Positions 19,101-30,000 of a DNA stretch of 64,000 bases are shown piece after piece. The stretch comes from Lutimaribacter_A marinistellae (GTDB taxonomy: Bacteria > Pseudomonadota > Alphaproteobacteria > Rhodobacterales > Rhodobacteraceae), in assembly GCF_042648365.1 (NCBI RefSeq), contig NZ_JBHRXI010000016.1:464813-528812 (forward strand). Reading direction: 5' to 3'. Every line of letters begins with the position of its first letter. The stretch's first letter is position 1. The notes below the pieces were generated by a model. The model saw only the letters and a program-made list of their open reading frames with translations, made no database searches and was not told the origin of the DNA. The position numbers and the translations under genes are program-made.

Positions 19101-20657
19101 TGTGCCCGGCGGCGTTGTCCCGAACCACGGGACGTAGGGATCTATTCCCTCGCCGCTTTCCCATACACCGCTCATGGTCCAGGAACCGTCAGGGTTCAGA
19201 CTTGCGGTCAAATCATCGTCCCCGAGAAATGCAAACACGGGAGGGCCATCCTCTCCGCGTGCGCCCTCATGAATATGTGCGTTGGTTACATCGTCGGCGG
19301 TATCGTCGGTGATCCGGGCGTCAAAGCCGGGCAAGATGGTGCCGAAATCCAGCCCTGTGACTGTCAGGCGGTAGGTCAGCGTGCCCGTGGTCGGCTCGAA
19401 TATCCCGAAGCCCGTGCCCGAGGCGGCAGATCCTGTACCGATACCGGCGAGGGCTTGCGCTTCATCAACGGCGATCTGATAAATCCGCCTAACCGGAGTA
19501 GGCGCCATCGCCATGACCTGCGCATAACCGAGCGTTTGATCGTTGAACTGGATGTGCTCCACGTCGTCCATGACTGTATCGACACCGCGGGCCGAGGTTG
19601 CGATCAGCGCATTTGTGCCAAGTACGACGGCGATGTCTGCGCTGTTCACGCCAATCTGCGCAAAGTCCGTACCTTCCCCGCCGGAAAGGGAGTCATCGCC
19701 CAAGCCGCCAAACAGGGTATCGTCGCCGTCGCCGCCGGAAAGCGTGTCATTCCCGGCCTGACCAACGAGATTGTCGGCGCCGCCTAAGCCCTCAAGACGA
19801 TTGGCGCCAAAATTGCCGCCGATAGTATTGCTTGAGTCGTTTCCGGTGCCGTTGATGAATTTGACGTCCGTGACGCTGAATGTGTCTCCCACCAGGATCA
19901 GATTTTCGAGATCATCAGACAGGGTATAGCTGATCGAAGAAGTCACGCGGTCTGAACCTTCACCAGCGTTTTCGGTCACCACATCGTCGACAGAGTCGAC
20001 GTGGAAGACATCGTTGCCGGGGCCGCCGATCATGGTGTCGTTGCCTTCACCCCCGATCAGCGAGTCGTTGCCCGCGCCGCCTTCGAGCCGGTCATCTCCG
20101 GCCAGTCCGTCGATAGTATCGTTGCCGCCCAACCCCGGCAGCGTATCGTTGTTGGTCGTGCCGGTAATGGTGTTCGCCGTATCATCCGCCGAGGATACGA
20201 TCTGGCCGCGGATCTCGCCGCCACCGAAGGAGGTCGTGTGGATGTTGAAGTAAAGGGGCATGTCCGTGCCCGGCGGCGTTGTCCCGAACCCCGTCGCGAA
20301 CGGATCTATTCCCTCGTCACTTTCCCAGACACCGCTCATGGTCCAGGATCCGTCAGGGTTCAGACTTGCGGTCAGATCATCATCCCCGAGAAAAGCGAAC
20401 GCGACGCCACCATTTGCCCCGCGAGCGGCATCATGAATATGTGCCGTTGTCACATCGTCGGCGGTATCGGCGGTGATCCGGGCGTCAAAGCCGGGCAAGA
20501 TGGTGCCGAAATCCAGCCCTGTGACCGTCAGGCGGTAGGTCAACGTTCCCGCTGTCGTCTCGAATATCCCGAAGCCCGTTCCCGTGGCAGCAGAGCCTGT
20601 ACCGGCAGCAGCGTTGGCTTGCGCCCCATCAAGCGCGAACTGAAAAATGTTGGTCAT
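16158..20657 (-). CDS. large RTX protein with two CHRD domains and Ig-like repeats
   Basis: A 1499-residue type I secretion substrate. The ATG at 20657 was chosen: a GGGG ribosome site precedes it and the protein then begins MTNIFQFALDG, directly in the first CHRD domain. CHRD domains lie at about 5-152 and 390-540 (IFQFALDGAQA, AHIHDAARG, FNIHTTSFGGGEIRGQI). Blocks of RTX nonapeptides follow each, and two Ig-like repeats (APEGELLLTGEARVGEALTA and SAPVGAVEIIGTARVGETLE) lie at about 1060-1260. A further RTX block precedes a C-terminal tail ending LQIGGELFDLLA, the usual site of the uncleaved secretion signal. It has no N-terminal signal peptide. It is probably an extracellular calcium-folded surface or matrix protein. 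CHRD domains are of unknown function in bacteria. The gene lies downstream of the 3271-aa gene on the same strand. Confidence 0.88.
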   Translation of the reverse strand: MTNIFQFALDGAQANAAAGTGSAATGTGFGIFETTAGTLTYRLTVTGLDFGTILPGFDARITADTADDVTTAHIHDAARGANGGVAFAFLGDDDLTASLNPDGSWTMSGVWESDEGIDPFATGFGTTPPGTDMPLYFNIHTTSFGGGEIRGQIVSSADDTANTITGTTNNDTLPGLGGNDTIDGLAGDDRLEGGAGNDSLIGGEGNDTMIGGPGNDVFHVDSVDDVVTENAGEGSDRVTSSISYTLSDDLENLILVGDTFSVTDVKFINGTGNDSSNTIGGNFGANRLEGLGGADNLVGQAGNDTLSGGDGDDTLFGGLGDDSLSGGEGTDFAQIGVNSADIAVVLGTNALIATSARGVDTVMDDVEHIQFNDQTLGYAQVMAMAPTPVRRIYQIAVDEAQALAGIGTGSAASGTGFGIFEPTTGTLTYRLTVTGLDFGTILPGFDARITDDTADDVTNAHIHEGARGEDGPPVFAFLGDDDLTASLNPDGSWTMSGVWESGEGIDPYVPWFGTTPPGTDMPLNFNIHTTSFGGGEIRGQIVSSADDTANTITGTTDNDTLPGLGGNDTIDGLAGDDRLEGGAGDDSLIGGEGDDDLLGDAGDDTMVGGLGDDVFVVTETGDSALEQVNEGTDTVVQWIESYVLGANVENLVLRGPVAHTGTGNDLDNVIIESRVPEDSTIALSLSGLGGNDVLGGGGASDTLLGGDGDDRLNGFGGIDSMVGGLGDDLFTLSEPSDIVVENAGEGNDTVSAVFDVDLRTFTAEIENFSLAGSDADLTGIGTDGDNSGVGSHGSNNLQGLGGHDTLQGLGGDDTLLGGDGDDELRGGDGDDSLTGEAGDDTLFGETGADTLSGGQGNDSLRGGEGVDTAEFDVASTGIEVAADAFNLFITSAEGVDTVHNTTEQLQFADQTLTYAQVVALARAPATPGDDVLEGTAGNDTIDALDGNDSVTGLDGDDSLVGGNGQDTLNGGNGDDTILGGPGVDVINGGAGNDSIVTGDGADGIYLLAGGGNDTVSDFDVGTDSVASAGFTVGTDGEDRLLTLTDGSTLTLAGVPRNYAPEGELLLTGEARVGEALTADASGISDRDGMGAGMPGIYWLRDGVEIEGTAVTPDGDGLATYTLTDADVGAAIAAELRYTDAYDTAESVRSNTTTAVEAVNSAPVGAVEIIGTARVGETLEADTTGLSDADGLGAFSYTWLRDGQPIDGAAANSYSLVEADLGSAISLRVTYTDGRDTAESVTSSATGLVEPGPLLLEGTPDDDVLVGAALNDTISGVAGNDRLIGNEGGDQIDGGIGADTLNGGDGDDTIIGGPSGHEADQRDVIFAGSGDDRAEGGGGNDQIFGQEGNDTLDGGFGADDLLGQDGNDAISGGALSDLIFGGAGDDFVNGGFGYDRINGGDGADRFFHLGVADHGSDWVQDYDATEGDMLVFGQTATADQFQVNLAHTATADGERSGDDAVQEAFVIYRPSGQIMWALVDGEGQSSINLQIGGELFDLLA
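18881..19477 (-). repeat. second copy of CHRD/RTX duplication
   Basis: This stretch matches 20045-20641 at a constant offset of 1164 bp (388 codons), so no indels separate the two at the points compared. It encodes the second CHRD domain and the RTX block before it. Most differences seen are single bases, which points to recent duplication or gene conversion inside the RTX/CHRD gene. Confidence 0.85.
20045..20641 (-). repeat. first copy of CHRD/RTX duplication
   Basis: Partner of the repeat at 18881-19477, encoding the first CHRD domain at the N-terminus of the RTX/CHRD protein. Long runs are identical between the copies, for example across the part that encodes GGGEIRGQIVSSADDTANT. Confidence 0.85.
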
Positions 20658-21027
20658 TTTGTCCCCCCGAACTGTCACGCTCGGCGCGACAATCTGGCGC
20701 AACGCGACAATTCACCGCTACGCGACATATTCGAAAACATCAATGAATTTCTGGGATCGGAACTCATCGATCAGGTCGTCGCGTCGTGTTGCGCCAGTCG
20801 GAAAATGCGATCGGAAATATGAGCATTCTGCCCAGTAGGCTGGCCGGTTCCAACGACGCGCGAGGACAATGCATAGGTTCCGTTGGAGGTCGATGGCCGA
20901 TGTTCACCACCGTCCAAGTCTCGGCTACGAGCGGCTTTCATTCGTAGAGCAGCATCACACCTGGATCATTTACTCACATGGACCGCGCCCCGGTTTGGGC
21001 TTAGGGGCCGGACGCAACGCGTTGGTG
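20658..21027. other. intergenic leader between the two giant secreted-protein genes
   Basis: About 370 bp separate the stop of the 3271-aa gene from the start of the RTX/CHRD gene, both on the minus strand. It holds the palindrome CAACGCGTTG (21015-21024) and a wide inverted repeat TCCAACG/CGTTGGA (20849-20855 with 20881-20887). Neither looks like a standard terminator. The RTX/CHRD gene probably has its own promoter here, but no clear -35/-10 pair stands out. Confidence 0.4.
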
Positions 21028-24000
21028 TTATGAAAGCGGCGCATCATCTACTGCGACTATGCCATTGCTACTGATCGCTTCGAACAAATCCTCAAAGCCT
21101 TGCTCGACCATGCGCGCGGTTTCTCGGTCCTCGAAATCGAAGCGGAAGACACCGCGTACGTTAGCGCCAAAGATGACGACATCGTCGTGAAAGAAGTTGG
21201 CCACCCAAGGCTCGCGGCCGTCTGCAATGCGCTGCGGAGCGAATCTGCCGTCGTATAGCTGAACACCTCCGAACTCTTCTGCGATGGCTTCGACGAACCG
21301 TTCAAGGTCGCCAAACCGGCCCTGAGACTGGCCGCCATCCGTTGTCAGCCCATACTCGAACACGTCGTCATCAAAAAAGATGCGCAGATCCCCGATATCG
21401 AAGCGGAAATCAGTGGCATCGTTCGCGACCACATCCTTGTCATCAATCCGGGTCAACATCCGTTCGAAAAAGGAGTCGAACCGGTCGGCTTGGCGCGCCT
21501 TGTCGAACTGGATCTCGTAAATCCCGTCGATTCCGCTGCCGGAGATGACCACGGTGTTGGCGCCGGTCACATCGCTTTGCGGACCGTTGCCGGACGGCAG
21601 GGCCTGATCGTCGATGATCCCGGCCGCTATGATTTCGCCGCTAAAGAGCTCTGCCGAGCGCGTCAGTAGGTCGTCAAATTCGTTGAATTTCTCGCGCCCG
21701 CGGACATCCTTGCCCTGGACAAAGAAATCGTCGCCGTCGAAGCCAAACCGATTTGCGCCGCCATTGGTGTTCATGACAAATGAGAACCGGCCACCGGTGT
21801 TAAAAAGATCGTCGTCGCCGGTAATGCTCAGTGCGATCTCTCCAGTGTCCTCTCCGCCATTTCCATCGCTCACCGTGTAGGTCGCAGTGCCAAGCGACGC
21901 CGTCTCGTCGCCGGCGAGATAGGCGAAGGTGCCCGTCGGGTTCAAAACGATTCCTTCACTGCTCACCGCAGCACCTGCATCGGAAACGACGCCTGCCAAG
22001 TCAATCGATAACAACGAGATCGTGTCGCCGTCGGCGTCCGTGACCAGTGGTGATCCGTTGTCGCCATCAATATTCAACGCAGTCGTATCCAACCGGATCG
22101 TGGTCGTCCTGTTGTATTCCACGACACGAGCGATATCGGCTGCGACAGGCGCTATATTCGAGACACCATCGAGGCCATCAATAGTGACGGCAACGCGCCC
22201 GTCGAAACTCCCGTCGGCGGTCTGGAACAGGATCTTGAAGGCATCGAGTGACCGCTCGCCGTTGTTTAGAGCATCGAAAGCCCCGTTGGGGTCGTAGGTC
22301 AACTGGCCGTTGGGCAACAGCGTGACAAGCGCGCCCGAGGCCAGCGTGATGCTTGTGCCGGTGACCGGGTTGAGCGGAGTGCCCTGCGCGTCCTGCAAGT
22401 CGGCAATCTCGGCGATAGTGATCGCGTCCAACACGTCGGCGTCAATACCGTCAAAGATGTTCTGAATCGCAACCGTTTCCTCGTCCGTGTCGATTTCGAA
22501 GACGCCGACATCAGGCGCCTCCTGTACGAGGACGAGACGTTCGTCGAACTCAGACTCATCGATCTTGCCGCCGCCAAGCTCGCCCAACAGCCCAGCCTGT
22601 CCACCTTGGGCCTTGGTCTGCACCTCCGCGATCTGCTGGCGCAGGGCGCTGAGATCTGGGTTGGGTCCGGCATTCTCTGCGATGTCGAACATTTCGCGGT
22701 TGGAGCCCGCGATCACTTGCGCCGCCTTCTGCGTGGCTTCCGGGCTCACACCTGCGCCGATCTCGGTGATCAAAGCCTCGATGAGGGCAGGATCGGTCAG
22801 ATCGAGCGGAGTCGAGGCACCGCTCACTTCCCCGACCAGCGCAGCAAGGGCGGCAGGTTCCGAGCCGCCGCCCGAGGCGCCGTTGGACAGCTCAGCGAGT
22901 TGCACGAGCGTGGCGTTGACCGCCACCTGCTTGGCGTAAACATCCAGCGCATCGGCGTTGCCGTTCTGCAACTCGCCTATGGTGTCAAAGCTGGAGATGT
23001 CGATGCCAAGACCAAGCGCGGCTTCGACCTGCGCAGCAGCTGTATCGACACTTGGCTTCGGAACCGAGGCTCCGAGAAGCCGGGCGAACACGTTCTCAAG
23101 CGTGTAGCCATAGCTTGTGTCTGATTGTTCGAAGGCGATCTCGTCCGCAATTGCATCCCTAGCCGCGACGCCTGTGCCACTTACACCGGCAATCGTAGTG
23201 TTGCGAAAAACGAGGTCGGCCACTGCAGCGCCTAGCCCGACCGGTGTCTGACCGATGGCCAGTCCTGCCGTCTCGATAAGCGCTGTCAGCCGCGCGCCAT
23301 CGCTGAGATCAATACTCGTGCCTGCTTTCACCAGCGTTGCAAGCGCATTGACCAGAGCAATTGCACCCTCCTCGCGGAAATCCGGGCCGGAGGCGTTGAA
23401 ATTGCCGCTGATCAGCTCTCCGGGCGTTGGGTCATTGGCATCGCCCAGCGTATTGGCGCCGAGGATGATCAGGTTTTGCAGCTGCGCCAGAACCTTGAAG
23501 ACCTCAGCCGCGTCGCTATTGCCCGCGAGGATCCCCGCAAGCGGATCGCCGCCGCGCAGATCAAAGGCGGCCGGCAGGCCGAGCGCGCTTTCCAAGCTCG
23601 TCTCAACCGCAGCAGGGTCGATCGGCGCAAGCTCGATCGCCAGAAGTGTGAGAGGCGAGGCCACGGTCCAGCCAGCCGCCGTCACATATGGAATGACTTG
23701 GATGTCGCCCGTATCGAGGTCGTAGCCATCGAGTACGATTATACGGCCCTCATTGGGGTCGATGACACCATTGCCGTTGTGATCGTAGACTTCCAGTGGC
23801 ACCGCGAGATCGAAGAGGCCGATATCGGGGTTGTTCGGGTCCGCGCCCGTGATCGTGAAGGGTTCGTCGGGGTCGCGGACGCCACTGAAGTTGGCATCGA
23901 AGAAGGCCACGCCGCCGATGATCGGGCCGTCGAATACCGTCGAGATCGAAAGGCCGTCGGCGCCATATTCGATGCGTATGAGTTCCTTGGAGACAGAGAA

Positions 24001-27000
24001 GCTGCCGAGCTTCACGCCGAATGCGCGGGCCTCGCCAGCTGCGTAGGCCGAGATCGCGCCCGCGAGATTGAAGAGGTTCCATGGTGTCGCCAGATTGGCG
24101 CCGATCTCGGAAATCGCGCGGATTTTGCCGTCGCCGGTTCCCGAAGCTTCGCCCGTGTCGCGGAAATCGACGGTGGCGGTGCCCTCTACGCCCGCACGTA
24201 CGTAACCCTTGGCAACCCAGAGGTTGGCCTCGACCCCGCCCGAGAAGTCGAGCGTCGCAACGATCTCGGGTACGTCCTCGCCGTTTTCGTCCACGTCGCT
24301 GACGAACAGGCCGTCGAAGATGCGCCACGACTCAGACGGAAGGAAGTCGAAGCTCGCCCAGTCGAAAAATCCTTGGGTATCGAAGCCAAAGGCGAAGTCC
24401 GCAAGGATACTGGCATTCACGCCGAGATCGCCCTTGAGCACGCCGAAGACATTGAAGCCCACGCCGAACGACGCGCCAACCTCGAGTGCCGGCACGTCGA
24501 ACTCAAAGAGCGAGACATCGGTGGTGCCGGTAAGGAGATCGAAGACACTCTCCGCATCGGTCAACAGGGGGAAGGACAGGAATTCGTTGCCGCGCAGGTT
24601 GTTGAATAGTGCTTTGGCTTTGGACGAAAGCGTGGTGCTGTTGTCGATCTGGGAGCCGACCTGACCGGTGCCCGAAGAGGTCGATCCGTTCTGAACGCCG
24701 GACTTCGCATCGTCGAAGTCCGGATCATTCGGATCCGCGTCGAAATTCTCGTCGCTCAGGCCCAGTTCGAATGAGCCAAGATCGATTATGATGTTGGTGC
24801 CGTTGGCATCGGCATCGTCGAGCAGGTCGATGATGTCCGCCGAGAGCTGGGCGATATTGTCGATGGCGTTGACAAAGCCCGAGACCCGCGTCGTGCCGCC
24901 GCCGAACGCCTCGAGCACCTCGACGAGGGAATCCGAACCGTCACCGTTGCTGTCGATGGTCGTTCCACGGATGCGATCGATGCCGAGCCGGTCGAAAACG
25001 ACGATATCGGTCTGAAGAATGTCGATGACCGGGCGCAGCGGATCGATGATCGCGTCGATCCGTCGAAAAACCGGGTCGGCGAAATTGGTCAGGAACTCGC
25101 CGGTATCGACCTGTATCGTATTGAACGCCAGCGTTGGTGCGGCGCCGATCTCGAAGACGCCCTGATCATTGAGTTCAAGAGCTGTCCATGTCCCGTCGAG
25201 GTCAAAGCCGAAACTCGGCAGGACGGCATTGGCACCGAGCGTGGTATTGACGGCAAGGCCCAGACTGGCCGAGGCATCAAAGCTTAGCCCAAAGACGTCG
25301 CTCGGGCTTGCTGCAGCAAAATCGTCGATGGCGACGCGGGACGTGCCGTCGTTGCCGTCGAGATCGTTGAGTGCGAGCCCGAGATTGACGCTTGCGCCGG
25401 TCAGGCTGTCGCCCTCGTCGTCGGTTCGGTTGGTCGCCTCGATACCCAGAAAGCCTATATTGCCGCTCGCCGCGAAGCTGTCATTAAGCGACGCGCCGAC
25501 GCTTGCGGTGAAGCCCGTGGTCGCGGTGTCGAGGAAGAAGCCCTGTTCCTCGCTTATGCCGAAGCCCAATGCCAGTTGGTAATTGAAGCTTGGATCGATG
25601 GTCCCCTCGACGTTGAAGCCAACGGCCGGCACTCCGAAGTCGGCGCTGAGCGGCAGGCTGGTCGCGTATTCGTTGCCAAGCGTGATGTCGAAAGCTACTT
25701 CGCCAAGACTGATCGTCGGTGTAACGGTGGCGTCGAGTGTGATGCCGGCGGTGCTGAAGGCGGTTTCGATGCCATTTGCCATTGCAGCGCCAAGGGCAGC
25801 GATGGATCCGCTTTGGTCGTTGCGTACTATGTCTACGAGCACGCTGGTGAAGGTTTCGAAGAAGTCTGGCAGGACAGCACCCACATCGAATAGCGGCAAT
25901 TCCAGGTTGAGCGTGCTATTGACCGTCGTGGCGATGTCGGTGAGTGCAGTGCTCAGACCGTCTGCCAGCTCTGCGCGGTTGGCCAGTTCTTCCACGGTGA
26001 CCGCCAGGCTGTCGCTAAGCACGTCGTATTTCGGATCGGCGCTGATCGCGTCGATGCCCAGCGTGTAGGTCGCATCACCCACGTCTGCGTCTTCGAGCGC
26101 AGTGAGCGCGACGGTCTGCGGTATGTCCCAGGTCTCAGGTGTGAACAGCAGATCGGCGATCGGCTCAAATTGACCGGTGTCTCCGGTCACGCGGATCGTC
26201 ACAGTCTCAGTCGGCTGACTATCGAGAACGATGTCGAAACTGTCGTTGCTGCCGCCTTCGACCACTTGGGTGCCTCCACCCGTCTCCGTGATGGTCAGAC
26301 CTTCGACATCGTCCTCGACCACATCGACGCTGAGGCTTGGTGCGCTAAGGCCCACATATTCCGGTGAAACGGTCGTGAAACCCTTGATCAGGTCGACAGT
26401 GAAGGGCTCGCCTGCGATGTCGTCGCTTACGACTTTGGAAAGGGTCACTGTCTGGGGTGTGTTCCAGTTCGAGGCATTGAACACAAGCTCGGTCGCGGTG
26501 CCGCGCGCCGCGCCATCTACGTCTATGTTCAGGGCACCGGCGTCGGTCGCCGTGGGCCAGGCGCTGTCGAGCTGTATGCGCACCTCGGATTGCGGCTCGG
26601 AATCGAGTTGGACGGTGAAGCCATCGCTGTCGGCCTCACCCTCGACCACCGTTGTGTCAGCACTGTCCAGCGGCGTAACGGTAAAGCCGGCAGCGTCGTC
26701 CTGTGTCAGGGTAATTTCTGGGATCGTAGGCAGGTTCAGACCATCGAAATTCGGATCCGCGCTGGTGACCGTGTGTGCGATCTGGAAGTCCGAAGGCGAC
26801 AGATTGGTGTAATCGACGTCGTCTTCAATCCGTGCGACGGTGAAATTGCCCGACAACGTTCCGGCATTCAGCACGAGGTTACCGTTGCCATCGTTATTGG
26901 AGGGGGTGAGGGCAAACTGCGGTGCCGGGGTCGGCGAGAGCACTTGCGCAGAGATGATCACATCCGCCGTCGGCGCGGCCAGAAGCGTTATCGAATAGCT

Positions 27001-30000
27001 GTCATTGGCGGTCGACCCATCCTCGGACAGGAAGATCCCATCATTGACGAAAACGATTTGCGCAACGTCACCGTCCACGGTCTGCACATCCACCGTCCGC
27101 GGGATCACCGGGAAAACGGCCGTCGGGTCGTAATCGGGGTCCGAACTCGCCACGCTGTGGGTTATCTGTTCTAGCCCGCCGTTCGAGCCGGGTATGTCGT
27201 CATTGCCGAGTTCGAGAATTACAGTCTGTGGCGTGTCCCAGTTTGCCGATGAGAAGGTCAGGCTTTGGGTGGCCGAAGTCGGCTGAACATTGCCGCCCGC
27301 ATTTACCATCACGGTGACATCTGCTGTCGGACGGCTTGTAAGCTGGATCGTGTAGCTGTCGCTGCTGCCTTCGGGGATGATGGTGGTTGCCCCGCTTTCG
27401 AGAACAAGAAAGCCCGCCTGATCGTCGTCGAAAATCGAGACACGCTCGGAAGTTTTGGAGCCAAGCTGGTAGTTGGTTCCTGTGTCGAGAGTGATCGTCA
27501 GTTCCTCGAACGGCTGTTCGTCGAAATCGTCAAAGAGCGGCGTGATCTCGAGATTGGCGCCGGTCACGCCCGCGGGAATGAAAATCGTACCCGGGAGATT
27601 GAAAAAGTCGGTGCCCGGCGTGGCGGTCTGTACCGACGACGTGGTGGCCCCGCTGACGGTGTAGGCAACCGTCAGCCCGCCAACCGGCGCAGGCGCGCTC
27701 AGGATGATCGGCACGAACGCACTGATGAGGGACTCCTCTGAGGCCGCGCTGGCGGTCCCTAGGGTGGCGGACGGCGTGTCGTCGTCGACAACCCGGACTG
27801 TTGCGTCTAGGATGTTGAGGGAGGTTGGATAATCGGTCGTGCCGCTGCTGATCGCGTGACTGATCAGCGCGCCCAACGTTCCTTCCACGTCTCCATCGTC
27901 CACCGCGCGCACAGTTATGGTTTGCGCGGTGGTGTCGCTCAGGGTGATCTGCCCGGCCGAGGCAAAGGTCGCCCCGTCTGTGGAAACCTCCACATCGGCA
28001 TCTGGTGCAAGGTCAATGGTGACCGTCCCACCGGGGTCGGTGGCAAGCCGGATTTGGTAGGTCGCCGTCTGGGCCAGATCGGCCTCGCTCACCGAGCCGG
28101 TGACATCCGATACCAACACGCCGGGCGAGTCGTCATCGACGTTGGCGACCTGGATGTCGGTTACGGGGCTGCCATCCGTTCCGAAGAGATCGACGCTGCC
28201 GACGACATTTACCCCGAAACTGAACGCGTTGAATTCGACGATGGTCGCAGTAATCCCCGCAAACTGCGTGCCATCGGCGAGCGCATCGTCCTGCCCTTGG
28301 AATCTAGCAGTTTTCAGGACGTCGAAATCACCATTGGTGTCAGAGAAGATCAGGCCTTCGTTGTCTCCTTCGTTGGGGCGGAACACGATCAGATTGTTTG
28401 CCGTGGCCGCCGAAGCGGGCAGGACTGCAGCGGCTTCCGGCGAGACTGTGCCGAATTCGAGCATGAGATCGATGAAATCGGCCGTGCCGCCGCCGACTGC
28501 CCCGGCAGGTTCGGTAAATGGTGTGGCGACGGTGACCTCGGATGTGTCGTCAGAGGAAAAGGCGACGACATAGATCCGGCCATCGGGTACCTCGGCGGTC
28601 AGCCGGACAGTTGCCTCGGCCGTGGTTCCGGTTTCGTCGGTAGTGACATCGACGGCCGTGACAATTGCCTTGAGCGTATCGTTGTCCGCAAGCGTCGCCA
28701 TTGCAGTGGCTGCGGCCGGGTCGACATCGTAATTGCCGTTCGCACCGCGAACGGATGCGGGCGACAGTGCGATGTCGAAGCTTACATCGCCTTCGACGAT
28801 GATATCGTCGAGACTACTGATCAGAATGTCACCCTGCGTTTCCCCTTCGGGGATGAACAATCGGCCGCTGAGGGGCACGAAATCATCGGGACGGGCGGCA
28901 GCGAATGGTCCGTTGAAGGTCGCGGTGTAGCTCACCGTCAGACCTCCTGCCGGGGCTGCCTTTGCCACGCCACCGCCATCGGTCAGAAACACCGTCGCGA
29001 GCGCGGCATCGCTGCCCGTGGCGCCTTCGCTTACTGTTTTGCCTGCTGAAAGGCCGACGGTAAAAAGCAGATCGGCATCGTTGTCAGCGACCGTAACATC
29101 GAAAGTCGACGTCGTACCGAGCGTGTAGCGCGCGCCACCATTGTCGATGGTCGGCGCGACAAGCTCTACCGCGAAGGTTTCGAGCGGTTCGACGATCACG
29201 TCGTCGGCGACCGTGAATATGCCCGTCGCGCTGGTGGCCCCTTGTGCGAAGGTGACAGTTTTGGCGACCGGATCGGCAAAGTCGCCGGTACTTGGCACCT
29301 GCACAAGAGCAACAGGGGGCAATGACGGCGGTACGCCACCGTCAACGGAGATCGTTACGGTCAGATCGACCCCGCCTTCGCTCAGAGCCGTTTGAGCGCT
29401 GGAAATCGACAGCGCGGGAATTGGATCGTCATCGCCGATTACATAGGTCGCGACATTGGTCGAACCGACCAGGTAGCCGGCATTCGAGGGGGAGGCGCTC
29501 GGAGTAGGCGGTTCGAGCGAAAGCACGATGGACTCGTCGCCTTCGGCCAGCGGATCGTTAACCACGCCGACCGAAATCACCGCGCTGCCGCCATAGGCAA
29601 CGACTGCGCTGAACCGATCGCCGCCTTCGGCCTGAACCTGCGCCGGTCCGCCAAGTGTCACACTGTAGTCGGTGCCACGCTCGGCCGTACCCGAGATGGA
29701 GAAGTGGACCCGTGTCGATGTACCGGCGGGCGTGTCGGTGCCGGAAAGCGCAGGCAGACTCAGGGTAAATGCCGGCACGGAGGAGGCCGCTGCTTCGGTC
29801 TGGCTTGTCGTCGCCGTGACCGTTACCACCGGGATACCGGCCTCGAAGGCGCCGAGATCGGCCACGCCGCCATTGTTGATGCCAGTCAGGTCGACCCCGC
29901 GAATGGCGCCACGACCATCGGTGAGTTCAGAACTGGTGTTGGCGTCGAGTGCCGGGTTGCCGGCATTCGTATTGAGCGCGACCGTCTGAACAGGTCCGCC

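Noticed and set aside
17500..20100. Periodic short repeats that might suggest a CRISPR array or tandem DNA repeat
   Set aside because: The periodicity is that of coding RTX nonapeptides (multiples of 27 bp with variable codons), without uniform spacers.
16500..20600. Long open frames on the plus strand opposite the RTX/CHRD gene
   Set aside because: They are rich in Ser/Pro/Arg or Val/Ala, mirror the repeat pattern of the minus-strand gene and match no family; they are shadows of the repeats.
23476..29049. Plus-strand frames of 377 and 397 codons opposite the 3271-aa gene
   Set aside because: Low-complexity composition with no domain motif, lying wholly within a well-supported minus-strand gene.
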